DNA of 23,662 nucleotides, taken from the NCBI GenBank assembly GCA_021286885.1, contig JAJTBM010000005.1, positions 1 through 23,662 of the forward strand, in the 5' to 3' direction. The position numbers and the translations under genes were made by a program. Of the stretch, positions 8,576 through 16,844 are shown piece after piece. Origin of the DNA: Rhodocyclales bacterium. Lineage in GTDB: Bacteria; Pseudomonadota; Gammaproteobacteria; Burkholderiales; Rhodocyclaceae. Under the pieces are notes generated by a model, which saw only the letters and a program-made list of their open reading frames with translations, was not told the origin of the DNA and ran no database searches. The stretch's first letter is position 1; each line of letters begins with the position of its first letter.

Positions 8576-9721
8576 ATGGAACAGCTTGATGCAGTCGTGA
8601 TCGGTGCCGGCGTGGTGGGCCTCGCCTGCGCCCGGGCCCTGGCCCAGGCCGGGCGGGAAGTGCTGATTCTGGAAAGCGCCGCCCAGTTTGGCACCGGCAT
8701 CTCCAGCCGCTCCAGCGAAGTGATCCACGCCGGGCTCTACTACCCCGCCGGCTCCTGGCGCGCCCGCTGCTGCATGGCCGGGCGGGCCCGGCTTTACGCC
8801 TACTGCGCCGCACGGGGCATCGCCCACCGCCGCCTGGGCAAGCTGGTGGTGGCCACCGACACGGCCCAAACCCCGGCCCTCGCCACCCTGGCCCGCCAGG
8901 CCGCCGCCCTGGGCGTCCCCGTTGAATTGCTGAGTGCCCCCCAGGCCCAGGCCCTGGAACCCGCCCTGCGCTGCGTGGCGGCGCTCCACTCGCCCGAAAC
9001 CGGCATCATCGACAGCCACGCCCTGATGCAAGCCCTGCTGGCCGACGCCGAAGCCGCCGGCGCCCAACTGGTCTGCCACGCCCCGGTAGCAGGCGGCCAG
9101 ACCCGCCCGGGTGGCGGCCTGGTGCTGCAGGTGGGCGGCATCCATCAAATGGAAATCGCCGCCCGGCAGGTGGTGAACGCCGCCGGCCTGGGCGCCCTGC
9201 CCCTGGCCCGCCGCTGGCACGGGCTCGACCCCAAGCGCCTGCCCGCCAGCCATTACGCCCGGGGCAATTACTTCGCCCTGAGCGGCAAAGCCCCCTTCCA
9301 ACGCCTCATCTACCCCCTGCCCGAACCCGGCGGGCTGGGCATCCATCTCACCCTGGACCTGGGCGGCCAGGCCCGTTTCGGCCCCGATGTGGAATGGCTG
9401 GACGCCCCCGGCAGCGCAGGCTTCGATTACCGCGTCGCCCCCGCCCGCGCCGCCCGCTTCTACCCCGCCATCCGCCGCTACTGGCCCGAACTCCCCGACC
9501 AGGCCCTCCAGCCCGCCCATGCCGGCATCCGCCCCAAAATCCACGCCCCCCACGAACCCGCCGCCGATTTCTGCCTCCAGGGCCCCCAAACCCACGGCCA
9601 CCCCGGGCTGGTAGAACTCTTCGGCATCGAATCCCCAGGCCTGACTTCCAGCCTGGCGCTGGCAGAGGTGGTGATGGGGCTGCTTGTGCCGGGGGCTTTC
9701 CCGGGCTTGCTCAGCCCATAA
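8576..9721 (+). CDS. FAD-dependent oxidoreductase of the DAO family, L-2-hydroxyglutarate oxidase-like
   Basis: The 381-residue protein opens with the dinucleotide-binding motif [17 protein letters not shown] (residues 7-23), then [20 protein letters not shown] (33-52) and [14 protein letters not shown]. The His/Gly/Tyr-Tyr/Pro-Gly-Ser pattern is characteristic of the L-2-hydroxyglutarate dehydrogenase (LhgO/L2HGDH) branch of the DAO superfamily. The C-terminal part has AGIRPKI and [15 protein letters not shown], also typical of that branch. Members oxidise L-2-hydroxyglutarate to 2-oxoglutarate using FAD and pass electrons to quinone or oxygen. At 381 residues it is somewhat shorter than E. 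coli LhgO, so another 2-hydroxyacid is possible. No membrane helix and no clear ribosome binding site were seen. It follows the SpeE-like gene by 15 bp. Confidence 0.85.
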   Translation: MEQLDAVVIGAGVVGLACARALAQAGREVLILESAAQFGTGISSRSSEVIHAGLYYPAGSWRARCCMAGRARLYAYCAARGIAHRRLGKLVVATDTAQTPALATLARQAAALGVPVELLSAPQAQALEPALRCVAALHSPETGIIDSHALMQALLADAEAAGAQLVCHAPVAGGQTRPGGGLVLQVGGIHQMEIAARQVVNAAGLGALPLARRWHGLDPKRLPASHYARGNYFALSGKAPFQRLIYPLPEPGGLGIHLTLDLGGQARFGPDVEWLDAPGSAGFDYRVAPARAARFYPAIRRYWPELPDQALQPAHAGIRPKIHAPHEPAADFCLQGPQTHGHPGLVELFGIESPGLTSSLALAEVVMGLLVPGAFPGLLSP

Positions 9722-9796
9722 GCTCACCACAGCCTGGGCTTGGGGCTTTGGTTTTGCTTTATCGCGTAACCCACCGCTTTCCGTTATTTGGCCTTG

Positions 9797-9873
9797 GATT
9801 GGCCGGGTCTCGCCCCGGCGGGCGACCTTCTTTCTTGCTTCGCCAAGAAAGAAGGCAAAGAAGGCGACCCCCG
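9797..9873 (+). repeat. Dispersed hairpin repeat, copy 1
   Basis: The copy runs from GGCCGGGTCTCGCCCCGGCG through a hairpin to GGCAAAGAAGGCGACCC. The hairpin arms at 9826-9837 and 9844-9855 are perfectly complementary over 12 bases with a 6-base loop. A second copy in reverse orientation lies at 10278-10350. I remember very similar elements scattered between genes in many beta- and gammaproteobacteria, but no search was made. A weaker shared tail (AAACTCGG...GCTACGCCCCTCAAACATGCG type) continues to about 9990. Confidence 0.8.
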
Positions 9874-10277
9874 CCGCCGTGGCCCCTACGGGGCTCCCCT
9901 CCTTCCGGCCGCGCCGGGCGGGGTCTTCGCAAACTCGGGGCTACGCCCCTCAAACATGCGAAGCCCTTATCCGCCCGTCACAGCCTCCACTCGGCACGAC
10001 AGAGGGGGCTGTTTCAATTACCCGCGTCAAGCATCTAGCGGCCAAGCTGGCCGCTTTAGAAAACCAAAACCGACCCCAACCATACCTAGACGTTTCCGAA
10101 GCAGATCACGCATTCAGCCCTGGCGGTTTTGCCTTTCTCCCGATCTGCCCCGCCGAGCAGCGCAGCCCCGGGCGGGGCCTTCCGGCGCAGCTGTCTGAGC
10201 CCGCAGGGCGAGTTCTGCGCCGGCCGCACGGGGCGAGCAGCGCAGGGCAGTCGGCCAAAGGCCGACCGGGGGAGCGC

Positions 10278-10350
10278 GGGTCGCCTTCTTTGCTTACTTT
10301 CTTGGCGACGCAAGAAAGTAAGTCGCCCGCCGGGGCGAGTCCCGGCCAAC
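10278..10350 (-). repeat. Dispersed hairpin repeat, copy 2 (inverted)
   Basis: Read on the minus strand this copy aligns almost base for base with copy 1: TTGGCCGGGACTCGCCCCGG, the hairpin, then GCAAAGAAGGCGACCC. Its hairpin arms (10293-10304 and 10311-10322) are again perfectly complementary over 12 bases although the arm sequence differs from copy 1, because changes occur in pairs. A longer tail in the same orientation extends left to roughly 10120. Confidence 0.8.
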
Positions 10351-10539
10351 GGGGGGGTAATGGAAAGCGGCTGGAAAAAAATGCAGGAGTCGTATAACAT
10401 GAAGCGCAATTGATAGCTAATTTTGATACGCTTTTGGTATTAATGGGTTGGCGCTGGCGTTGACAGATGATGCGACAGTGTCAAAAGACTACGCAACATT
10501 AAGTACCACCTACTTGAAGTTATATTTTTCTATATTGCT

Positions 10540-10797
10540 ATGCAAGACACAAAACAACTAAGAGTTCGCTACAACAATGAGTGGCCAAGTAAGTTTTTAT
10601 TTCCTGTCGAGATAAAGCTCAAGGAACTCCTTGACGCAAATAATGTTCAGCAAGCATTCATCCCTGCAAAGTTAAACCCATCTTCCGACACAGAGTTTCA
10701 CTTTTTACTCGGGCACTTTCTAGAAGGGCTAGATCAGCTTCCGTATAGAGCCCGCCGTGTTACAGTTACACTTCATTCCAGAATGCGCCCCTTCTAA
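10540..10797 (+). CDS. Hypothetical protein in AT-rich block, 85 aa
   Basis: I do not recognise this protein. It starts MQDTKQLRVRYNNEWPSKFL and ends TVTLHSRMRPF, has no signal peptide or membrane helix, and has mixed alpha/beta character. Base composition is far more AT-rich than the flanking genome and similar to the next ORF, which supports common foreign origin. No Shine-Dalgarno sequence precedes the ATG. It may be a truncated gene. The next ORF starts either 19 bp after its stop (ATG 10817) or overlaps it (GTG 10757), so the pair may be one operon. Confidence 0.42.
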   Translation: MQDTKQLRVRYNNEWPSKFLFPVEIKLKELLDANNVQQAFIPAKLNPSSDTEFHFLLGHFLEGLDQLPYRARRVTVTLHSRMRPF

Positions 10798-10816
10798 AGC
10801 CACACGATGCAAAATC

Positions 10817-11872
10817 ATGACCACATATAAACGTAAAGAAGACATCCGGTTGCAAATCGAACTATTAGATCACGCGATATCCGAACAGGAAAAAATCCTT
10901 TACCAGCACCACTCCGACCAACAAGAAAGATACATAGAAAACGACTTAAAAAACAGAAGCGAGCAAACGCTTTCAAAACTCTGTTCACTCATTGACCAGT
11001 ACTATATTTTTTGCGCAGAGGACTTAGGAGCAAGCTCAGAAAAAATAACAAAAATTCAATACAACACTACAACAACAAAAGACATCGCAAAAAAACTAGA
11101 CAGCACACAACCAACAGGAAAAAAACTCGATCTAGTAAATCATCTAGAACCATTAATCAACAAAAAGCTAGCAGAATGCGGAAGCCCATGGAAGGCGCGC
11201 GACATAAACCCAACAGACCTAATGTTTTATTTACTGAACGACCCAACACGAAAAGTCCTTGAATCATACGGCATCACTATAACAATCAAACATCCAGCGC
11301 CCGACCTGACAAACGAGACTTTTATTTTTGATGAAAAAATCAAAAAATACCTCAACCGCACAAATTTATTTTGGTGCAACCACATTCAAAATAACGGCCT
11401 ACCTGTAAGAATCTACCGCAGCATAAACAACTATTTTAAACACAATGCCACAATAAAAATCCACACAGAGATACACGGCGCCGCATATAGTAATGACCAA
11501 CAGACCATAGGGTATGCATTTTTTGAAATATCCAACGACGAATACCACCTCATCAACAATGAATTAATACAAGATTTAATACAAGATTTAATACAAGAAA
11601 AATTCGATGATTTAAAAGAGATTCTTTTTCTCAAATTTGAACGAAAAAACAACTATATCAGTGCGCTAGAAAAAAGCTGGGGCTATGGAGATGTGATAAA
11701 AGTAGACACAGAGAATAACTCTAAATTCAACAACCAAGACGATCTTTGCTTTTTTGTTAGCGACATTTTTTTCGTAAAAACAAAAAACTCACTTCGCATA
11801 GATCTATTCAAATCTCTAATTACAACAACACGCTTCGTAACCCAAGAGATCAAACGCCGTATTGGTTTATAA
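10817..11872 (+). CDS. Hypothetical protein in AT-rich block, 351 aa
   Basis: The frame is open for over 1.1 kb in AT-rich DNA, where chance ORFs this long are very unlikely, so I consider it a real gene. I recognise no family. The first 75 residues look like a charged helical or coiled segment (EDIRLQIELLDHAISEQEKI). A middle region is rich in Asn, Lys and Thr. Near residue 250 is a threefold repeat ELIQDLIQDLIQEK encoded by a 12 bp tandem repeat. No membrane segment or nuclease, kinase or ATPase motif was found. The ATG at 10817 is used; a GTG at 10757 would add 20 residues. Neither start has a clear ribosome binding site. Low GC and lack of homology cues suggest horizontal transfer. Confidence 0.68.
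   Translation: MTTYKRKEDIRLQIELLDHAISEQEKILYQHHSDQQERYIENDLKNRSEQTLSKLCSLIDQYYIFCAEDLGASSEKITKIQYNTTTTKDIAKKLDSTQPTGKKLDLVNHLEPLINKKLAECGSPWKARDINPTDLMFYLLNDPTRKVLESYGITITIKHPAPDLTNETFIFDEKIKKYLNRTNLFWCNHIQNNGLPVRIYRSINNYFKHNATIKIHTEIHGAAYSNDQQTIGYAFFEISNDEYHLINNELIQDLIQDLIQEKFDDLKEILFLKFERKNNYISALEKSWGYGDVIKVDTENNSKFNNQDDLCFFVSDIFFVKTKNSLRIDLFKSLITTTRFVTQEIKRRIGL
11564..11598 (+). repeat. 12 bp tandem repeat, nearly three units, inside the 351 aa gene
   Basis: The unit TTAATACAAGAT occurs at 11564-11575 and 11576-11587, followed by an 11-base partial copy to 11598. It keeps the reading frame and encodes repeated Leu-Ile-Gln-Asp, so unit number could change without breaking the protein. Confidence 0.85.
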
Positions 11873-11938
11873 TTGTCGCATCCCCCACGATGCACACAAG
11901 CTTTGTGCCCATCCGCTCAAAGTCAGCAAATCAAACCG

Positions 11939-12280
11939 TCAACGCTCCCCCATCCCATATCCCCTCTCCACCCTAGCCACCCGCATTTCAAAATGCCCAT
12001 ACCACCGCTCATGCCCCAGCGCCTGAGCCTCGCGGTGCTCCCAGTGGGCTTTCCAGGCCGCGATGGCGGCTTCGGTTTCCCAGTAGGAAACGGTAATCCC
12101 CAGCCCGTCGCTGCCCCGGGCGCTTTCGACGCCGAGGAAGCCGGGCTGCTGCTGGGCCAGTTCGACCATGCGCTCGGCCATGCGGGCGTAGGCTTCCGGC
12201 TCGGCGGTGGTGCGCAGTGAGGTAAAAATCACCGCGTAATACGGGGGCTTGGGAGTGGTGGCGAAGCCGCTGGCGCTCAT
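11939..12280 (-). CDS. Antibiotic biosynthesis monooxygenase (ABM) fold protein
   Basis: The 113-residue protein has the small ferredoxin-like ABM pattern: PYYAVIFTSLRT (13-24), MAERMVELAQQQPGFLGVES (34-53), GITVSYWETEAAIAAWKAHW (61-80), then EHREAQALGHERWYGHFEMR. The helix with Gln-Pro-Gly-Phe and the Tyr-Trp followed by a Trp-containing helix are typical. Such proteins act as cofactor-free monooxygenases, haem-degrading enzymes or stress-related proteins; the role here is unknown. GGAGG lies 10 bases before the ATG. It follows cobB after only 19 bp and is probably the last gene of the corrinoid operon. It has no membrane segment. Confidence 0.85.
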   Translation of the reverse strand: MSASGFATTPKPPYYAVIFTSLRTTAEPEAYARMAERMVELAQQQPGFLGVESARGSDGLGITVSYWETEAAIAAWKAHWEHREAQALGHERWYGHFEMRVARVERGYGMGER

Positions 12281-12299
12281 GGGGGGAAATCCTCCGGGT

Positions 12300-13589
12300 T
12301 CAGCCTCCGAACAGGGCCGCCGTGGCCACCGGGTTGGAGGGGAAATAGAAATGCACGTATGATGCCGTGATAGGCCCGTGCCGGTAAATGGCTTCGCCTG
12401 CGCTGCCGCCCTTGGTCTGGGCCCGGGTGAGGGGCGTGAGGGGGGATTCGCTGCGCGAATAGTGGAAGGTGTGGCCGGAGATGCGGCCTTCGGGCAGCTC
12501 GGCCACCTGGGTGCCGAGGGCGGCGAGGCGGGCCTGCATGCGGGTATGGCCGGGGAGCAGGCCGGCGCCGGGGTGGGTGCTGCCGTCCCGGTCGGTGATG
12601 CTTTCAAACAGGCTCATCATCCCGCCGCATTCGGCCAGCACGGGCTTGCCGGCGGCCACGTGGGCACGCAGGCTGGCCTGCCATTCGGTGTGGGCGGCGA
12701 GCACCGAGGCGTGGAGTTCCGGGTAGCCGCCCGGCAGCCATAGGGCATCGCAAGGAGGCAGCGCCTCGCCGGCGAGGGGCGAGAAGAACACCAGCTCGGC
12801 GCCCAGGGTTTCCAGCATGTCGAGGTTGGCCGGGTAGATGAAGCCGAAGGAGGCGTCCCGGGCGATGGCGATGCGCCGTCCGGCGAGGCGGGCTTCCACA
12901 TGGGGCGGGGGCACTTCGGGGAAGTGGACGGCCTGGGGCAGGTCGGCAGCGCCGGTGCGGGCCAGGTGGTCGGCGAGGCGGTCGAGGCGGGCGTCCAGAT
13001 CTTCGATTTCGGCGGCCTGGAGCAGGCCCAGGTGGCGCTCGGGCAGGGCGGCGTCGGCATCCCGGGGCAGCGCGCCGTACCAGGCAATGGCCGGGTTGAG
13101 GCTGTTCTTGAGGAGTTCGGCGTGGTGCGCGCTGCCCACGTGGTTGGCCAGCACCCCCGAGAAGGGCAGATCCGGCTGCCAGGTGGCGAGGCCGTGCACC
13201 AGGGCACCGAAGGTCTGGGCCATGGCCTTGGCGTCCACCACGGCCATCACCGGGATGCCAAAGTAACGGGCGATGTCGGCGCCGGAGGGGCTGCCGTCAA
13301 ACAGGCCCATCACCCCTTCAACGAGGATCAGGTCGGATTCCTGGGCGGCCTTGTAGAGGCGCCAGGCGGCATCGGCGGAGCCGCACATGCCCAGGTCGAG
13401 GTTGTGCACCGGGGCGCCGCTGGCGACGGTGTGGATCTGCGGATCCAGAAAATCCGGGCCGCACTTGAACACCCGCACCCGGCGCCCCTGGCGCACATGG
13501 TGACGCGCCAGGGCGGCGGTGACGGTGGTCTTGCCCTGGCCCGAGGCCGGGGCGGCCACGAACAGGGCGGGGCACAGGGCGCCACTCAT
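12300..13589 (-). CDS. cobB: Cobyrinate a,c-diamide synthase (CobB/CbiA)
   Basis: The 429-residue protein has the two-domain amidotransferase layout. The N-terminal dethiobiotin-synthetase-like ATPase domain has the P-loop [10 protein letters not shown] (13-22), then [10 protein letters not shown] (41-50) and [10 protein letters not shown] (90-99). The C-terminal class I glutaminase domain has the nucleophile Cys321 in [14 protein letters not shown] and the late His413 in [12 protein letters not shown]. It amidates the a and c side chains of (hydrogeno)cobyrinate using glutamine and ATP during adenosylcobalamin synthesis. Length is normal for the family. Its ATG overlaps the cobA stop in an ATGA arrangement, indicating translational coupling. 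This is the corrinoid CobB, not the deacetylase of the same name. Confidence 0.96.
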   Translation of the reverse strand: MSGALCPALFVAAPASGQGKTTVTAALARHHVRQGRRVRVFKCGPDFLDPQIHTVASGAPVHNLDLGMCGSADAAWRLYKAAQESDLILVEGVMGLFDGSPSGADIARYFGIPVMAVVDAKAMAQTFGALVHGLATWQPDLPFSGVLANHVGSAHHAELLKNSLNPAIAWYGALPRDADAALPERHLGLLQAAEIEDLDARLDRLADHLARTGAADLPQAVHFPEVPPPHVEARLAGRRIAIARDASFGFIYPANLDMLETLGAELVFFSPLAGEALPPCDALWLPGGYPELHASVLAAHTEWQASLRAHVAAGKPVLAECGGMMSLFESITDRDGSTHPGAGLLPGHTRMQARLAALGTQVAELPEGRISGHTFHYSRSESPLTPLTRAQTKGGSAGEAIYRHGPITASYVHFYFPSNPVATAALFGG

Positions 13590-14392
13590 TGGCCATCCTC
13601 CGGGTGGAACCAGGCGAGGCGTTCCTGCAGGCCCACCACGCTGCCCACAATGGTGAGGGCGGGCGGGGTGATGCCGGCAGCAGCCACGTCATCAGCCAGC
13701 CGGGCCAGATCCGACACCAGCACCTTCTGGCTCAGGGTGGTGCCCTTGCGTACCACGGCGGCGGGGGTGGAATCCGGCAGGCCGTTGCTCACCAGCTTGG
13801 CGCAGATTTCGCGCAGCTGGGTGATGCCCATGTAAAACACCAGGGTCTGGCGCGGGCGGGCGAGCATGTCCCAATCCAGATTGACCGAGCCGTCCTTGAG
13901 GTGGCCGGTCACGAAAATGCAGCTCTGGGCGTGGTCCCGGTGGGTCAGCGGGATGCCCGAATAGGCGCCAATGCCGGCGGCGGCGGTGATGCCGGGGATC
14001 ACCTCAAAGGGGATGCCGGCCTCGACCAGTTCTTCCACCTCTTCGCCGCCCCGGCCAAAGATGAAGGGGTCGCCGCCCTTGAGGCGCACCACCTTGCGCC
14101 CGGCCTGAGCCAGGCGCACCAGCAGGGCGTTGATGCCTTCCTGGGGCAGGCTGTGGTTGGAGGCCTTCTTGCCCACGTAGAAGCGTTCGATGTGGGCGGG
14201 CACCCCGTCCAGAATCTCGCGGCTCACCAGGTTGTCGTAGACCAGCGCGTCGGCCTCCAGCAGCAGGCGGGCGGCGCGCAGGGTCAGAAGCTCCGGATCA
14301 CCGGGGCCGGCCCCCACCAGATACACCCAGCCCGGGCGGGCCTGGGCGGGTTTTTGAGGGGCAAAGCAGGCAAGGGCATCAGACGTCGGCAT
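13586..14392 (-). CDS. cobA: Uroporphyrinogen-III C-methyltransferase (SUMT)
   Basis: The 268-residue protein is a stand-alone SUMT. It shows [20 protein letters not shown] near residue 23, [10 protein letters not shown], a [15 protein letters not shown] segment, [18 protein letters not shown] in the middle and [20 protein letters not shown] afterwards; these are the SAM and substrate loops of the family. It methylates uroporphyrinogen III at C2 and C7 to make precorrin-2, the branch point to cobalamin and sirohaem. The CysG dehydrogenase/chelatase part is absent. The start at 14392 was chosen because it gives the usual N-terminus; a longer frame to 14458 is open. The ribosome binding site is weak. 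It lies between the CobL-like gene (41 bp gap) and cobB (4 bp overlap), favouring a corrinoid role. Confidence 0.95.
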   Translation of the reverse strand: MPTSDALACFAPQKPAQARPGWVYLVGAGPGDPELLTLRAARLLLEADALVYDNLVSREILDGVPAHIERFYVGKKASNHSLPQEGINALLVRLAQAGRKVVRLKGGDPFIFGRGGEEVEELVEAGIPFEVIPGITAAAGIGAYSGIPLTHRDHAQSCIFVTGHLKDGSVNLDWDMLARPRQTLVFYMGITQLREICAKLVSNGLPDSTPAAVVRKGTTLSQKVLVSDLARLADDVAAAGITPPALTIVGSVVGLQERLAWFHPEDGQ

Positions 14393-14433
14393 CGGTATCA
14401 CACATCCACATCCAGGTTCATCAGCAAGGCCGC

Positions 14434-16587
14434 TCAGGCCTCCAGGGGCTTGCGCCACAGGGCGAGGCGCACGGGGGCGGCGGGCTCAAAGCGCAGCCGG
14501 CCCGCAACACTCACGCCACGGGACAGGCTCAGCTCTTCCCACGCTTCGGCAGGATGGCGGCTGGCGAAGGCGAGCAGGTCGGCGCGGGCCTGGTCATCTT
14601 CGGCGCTCACCACCAAGCGGCCACCGGGGGCGAGGCGCGCCCACACGGCGTCCAGCCATTCGGGCAGGCCAGCAGCGCCCCGGATGAAGGCAGCTTCGGG
14701 GCGGCTCCATTCCCGGCAGCGCAGGGGCTGGGCAGCGGCGACGGCGGAGAGGTTGTCCCCCACCCCGGCGCGGGCGGCCAGCACCCCAAGCACGGTGGGA
14801 TCGCTGCCCACGGCGCGCACCCGGGCGGTGGGCACGGCCCGGGCCCACTCCAGGGCCAGACTGGGCTCACCCTCGGAGATCACCCAGCCGGTTTCCCAGG
14901 CCGCCGGCTGCAGCCAGGCAAGGCTCAGGGTACGCACCGCGAGGGGCAGCGGATCACGCACATCGCCGCCCAGCGCCCCCTCGCCCAGACCGGGCAGTTC
15001 GGGGTAGTGGCCCCGGTTGGGGCCGGTGGCGATGATGAGCACGGCGCGGGGGTCGAGCGCATCGCGCAGCTCGGCCAGCTCGGGGGCGAGCCAGGCCTGG
15101 ATGCGCAGCGGGCCGCCGGCAAATTCGCACACCCACACGCGGGCTTCGGGGAAGCCGCCATCCACCAGCTGGCGCGCAATGGCCACCGGCAGCAGGGCGT
15201 CGGCCACCGGCACCGCCAGCAGGGCATGGGCGCGCAGCCGGCCCCGCAGGGCCGCCACGGGGGCGCGGCGCAGATCCACCACGTTCACGATCTCAGCCGA
15301 CAGGCCCAGGGCGGCGCAGGCGGCCTGCACCCGGCCCACGCCAGGGATGAGTTCAAAGGCGCCCGGGCCCAGCTCGGCCAGCAGCTCGGTGGCCGGGCCA
15401 TCGCCGGCGCCATCGCCGGCCACCACCAGCACGCAGCCTTCGGTGCCGGTTTCCCGCAGATCGAGGTGCACCGATTCGTTGGCACACAGGCGCTGGGGCA
15501 CGTCCGGGGCGAGGGGGGCGATGCGGTCGAGGGCATCGGCGCTGCCCAGGATCAGGCGCGCACTGCGCAGCCGGGCGAGGGTTGCGTCCGACAGGCGGGG
15601 CTCGGCCTCCAGGCCCAGGCTGAGCACGCACAGGGGGCGCAGCGCGGCGGGGGCTTCGACTTCAGCTTCGGCCTCAAGCGCGGTTTCGGCTTCGGTTGGC
15701 GCAGCCACTTCAGCCTCGGGCAGGGCCTGGGCGGCGGCGGGCGCGTCCGGGGCGTCCTGCTCTTCCAGGCTGGCCTGGGTCGGCTGGGTCAGGTAAGGGA
15801 GTTCGGCGGCGGGCTGGCCGTCCCGTTCGCGGCGGCCACGGCGGCGCTTGCGCTTGCGGCGGGCGGCCTCACCGGCTTCACCTGCCTCGGCGGCATGGGC
15901 TTCACCCTCAGCGGCTGCAACCTCGGCCACCTCCAGCACCTGGGCGCCCTGCTCGGCTTCGGCCATGCTGGGCAGGGTGGATTGGCGCGGGGTTTCGAGC
16001 ACCGTCAGCACCTCGGCCTGGTGGGGCAAGGGTTCGATGCCGGGCAGGGGCAGATCCTCGGGCAGGGCCACCGAGCGCCCTTCCTGGGGCTCGGCCTGCA
16101 CCGGCACAGCTTCGGCGGGGGCGGGCTCGGCCAGAGCTTCGGGCGCCGGCATCTCGGGCAGGCTGAGGCCGACCGCATCAAACAGCGGCGCATCCAGGGG
16201 CGGCACCGGGCTGGCCACCATGGGGGGCAGATCCGGCAGCACCGCAAACAGGTCAGCCACCGGGGCCAGTTCTTCCGGCACCGTCGGGGCGGCCTTGGGC
16301 TTGGCCTTGCGCGGGCTGCGGGCCGGCTTACCCTCGGGGGCCGGCTTGGCCACCTTGGGTGCGGCCTTGGCCCGGGGGGCGCGGGGCGCCTTGGCGGGCT
16401 TGGCCGGGGCGTCCACAGCCTCGGCAGGCTGGGCGGGCTCAGCGGGCACAGCATCCAGGCTCAGGGCCTCGGCGACCTCAGGGGCGGCGGCCTTGCGGCG
16501 GGGCGCCCGGGCGGCGGCCTTGCGACGGGCCGGCTTGGGGGAGTCCGCCGGGGCGGCCTCCGGGGGGGAATTCAGTTCTTCGCTCAT
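14434..16587 (-). CDS. CobL-like (CbiE plus CbiT) protein with long Ala/Pro/Lys-rich N-terminal extension
   Basis: Of 717 residues, about 1-315 are low complexity. First comes a basic Ala/Lys/Pro part ([16 protein letters not shown]), then an acidic Ala/Glu/Pro part, with a basic cluster [11 protein letters not shown] at 243-253. Residues about 317-520 resemble CbiE (precorrin C5 methyltransferase): [20 protein letters not shown] at 411-430 and [16 protein letters not shown] at 481-496. Residues about 545-717 resemble Cbi[12 protein letters not shown] and later [12 protein letters not shown]. Typical CobL is near 400 residues and has no such tail. The usual glycine-rich SAM loop of CbiT is replaced by [16 protein letters not shown], and the GDP-FYG loop of CbiE by [11 protein letters not shown], so activity is doubtful. 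The start at 16587 is preferred over 16644 because Ser-Glu-Glu after Met fits a normal N-terminus. It is first in the cobA-cobB operon. Confidence 0.82.
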   Translation of the reverse strand: MSEELNSPPEAAPADSPKPARRKAAARAPRRKAAAPEVAEALSLDAVPAEPAQPAEAVDAPAKPAKAPRAPRAKAAPKVAKPAPEGKPARSPRKAKPKAAPTVPEELAPVADLFAVLPDLPPMVASPVPPLDAPLFDAVGLSLPEMPAPEALAEPAPAEAVPVQAEPQEGRSVALPEDLPLPGIEPLPHQAEVLTVLETPRQSTLPSMAEAEQGAQVLEVAEVAAAEGEAHAAEAGEAGEAARRKRKRRRGRRERDGQPAAELPYLTQPTQASLEEQDAPDAPAAAQALPEAEVAAPTEAETALEAEAEVEAPAALRPLCVLSLGLEAEPRLSDATLARLRSARLILGSADALDRIAPLAPDVPQRLCANESVHLDLRETGTEGCVLVVAGDGAGDGPATELLAELGPGAFELIPGVGRVQAACAALGLSAEIVNVVDLRRAPVAALRGRLRAHALLAVPVADALLPVAIARQLVDGGFPEARVWVCEFAGGPLRIQAWLAPELAELRDALDPRAVLIIATGPNRGHYPELPGLGEGALGGDVRDPLPLAVRTLSLAWLQPAAWETGWVISEGEPSLALEWARAVPTARVRAVGSDPTVLGVLAARAGVGDNLSAVAAAQPLRCREWSRPEAAFIRGAAGLPEWLDAVWARLAPGGRLVVSAEDDQARADLLAFASRHPAEAWEELSLSRGVSVAGRLRFEPAAPVRLALWRKPLEA

Positions 16588-16844
16588 GCTGTCTCGGTCA
16601 TACCCACATGCACAACCGCAAAAACGGGGGTCGCAGGATAGCACGAAGCGTTTTAAGGCCGAGACCAGTCAAACGCCCGTGATTTAAGAAAAACTTTTTA
16701 ACAATCTAGAACAATTTTCCCGGCATACACTTCCCAGGCGCTGAATTACAGGCCAGCGCTCAAGTTTTTTACCCTTCTGCACGACAACAAGAAAGGCTTT
16801 GCCCTGCCCCAGCAGGAGCCATCCATCTACTCTGAGGAGATCCC

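Larger units (their letters stand above)
9722..10539. other. Gene-free 818 bp stretch with two inverted dispersed repeats, then AT-rich leader
   Basis: No convincing gene was found. Several short ORFs exist in both directions, but their translations are low-complexity Arg/Pro/Ala products of the repeat itself. From 9722 to about 10375 the stretch is GC-rich and dominated by two inverted repeat copies and their tails. From about 10380 the composition changes abruptly to AT-rich and stays so to about 11870. Within the AT-rich leader, TTGACA and TGTCAA (10460-10484) form a 6-base inverted repeat around 13 bases, and two TATATT boxes (10521 and 10531) lie just before the ORF at 10540. Confidence 0.7.

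Noticed and set aside
7325..9730. An 801-codon open frame on the minus strand through the SpeE-like and flavoenzyme genes
   Set aside because: Only its last 103 codons look like a real protein; the rest is Gly/Ala/Gln-rich shadow of two well-supported plus-strand genes.
9684..10413. Several 64-237 codon ORFs in the repeat region
   Set aside because: Their translations derive from the dispersed repeat and its tail (Arg/Pro/Ser-rich) and carry no domain; such ORFs are typical false predictions.
10460..10484. TTGACA...TGTCAA inverted repeat as promoter or recombination site
   Set aside because: No matching -10 box at a suitable distance and no integron or phage attachment motif could be recognised; kept only as a remark.
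11873..11938. Two small hairpins between the convergent 351 aa and ABM genes as a terminator
   Set aside because: Stems are only about 5 bp and neither direction has a T-run.
9722..11938. Possible transposon or integron cassette array
   Set aside because: No transposase, integrase, target-site duplication or attC-like site was found.
14554..16641. A 695-codon plus-strand frame opposite the CobL-like gene
   Set aside because: It is a Gly/His/Gln-rich shadow of the Ala/Pro-rich coding strand, with no recognisable domain.
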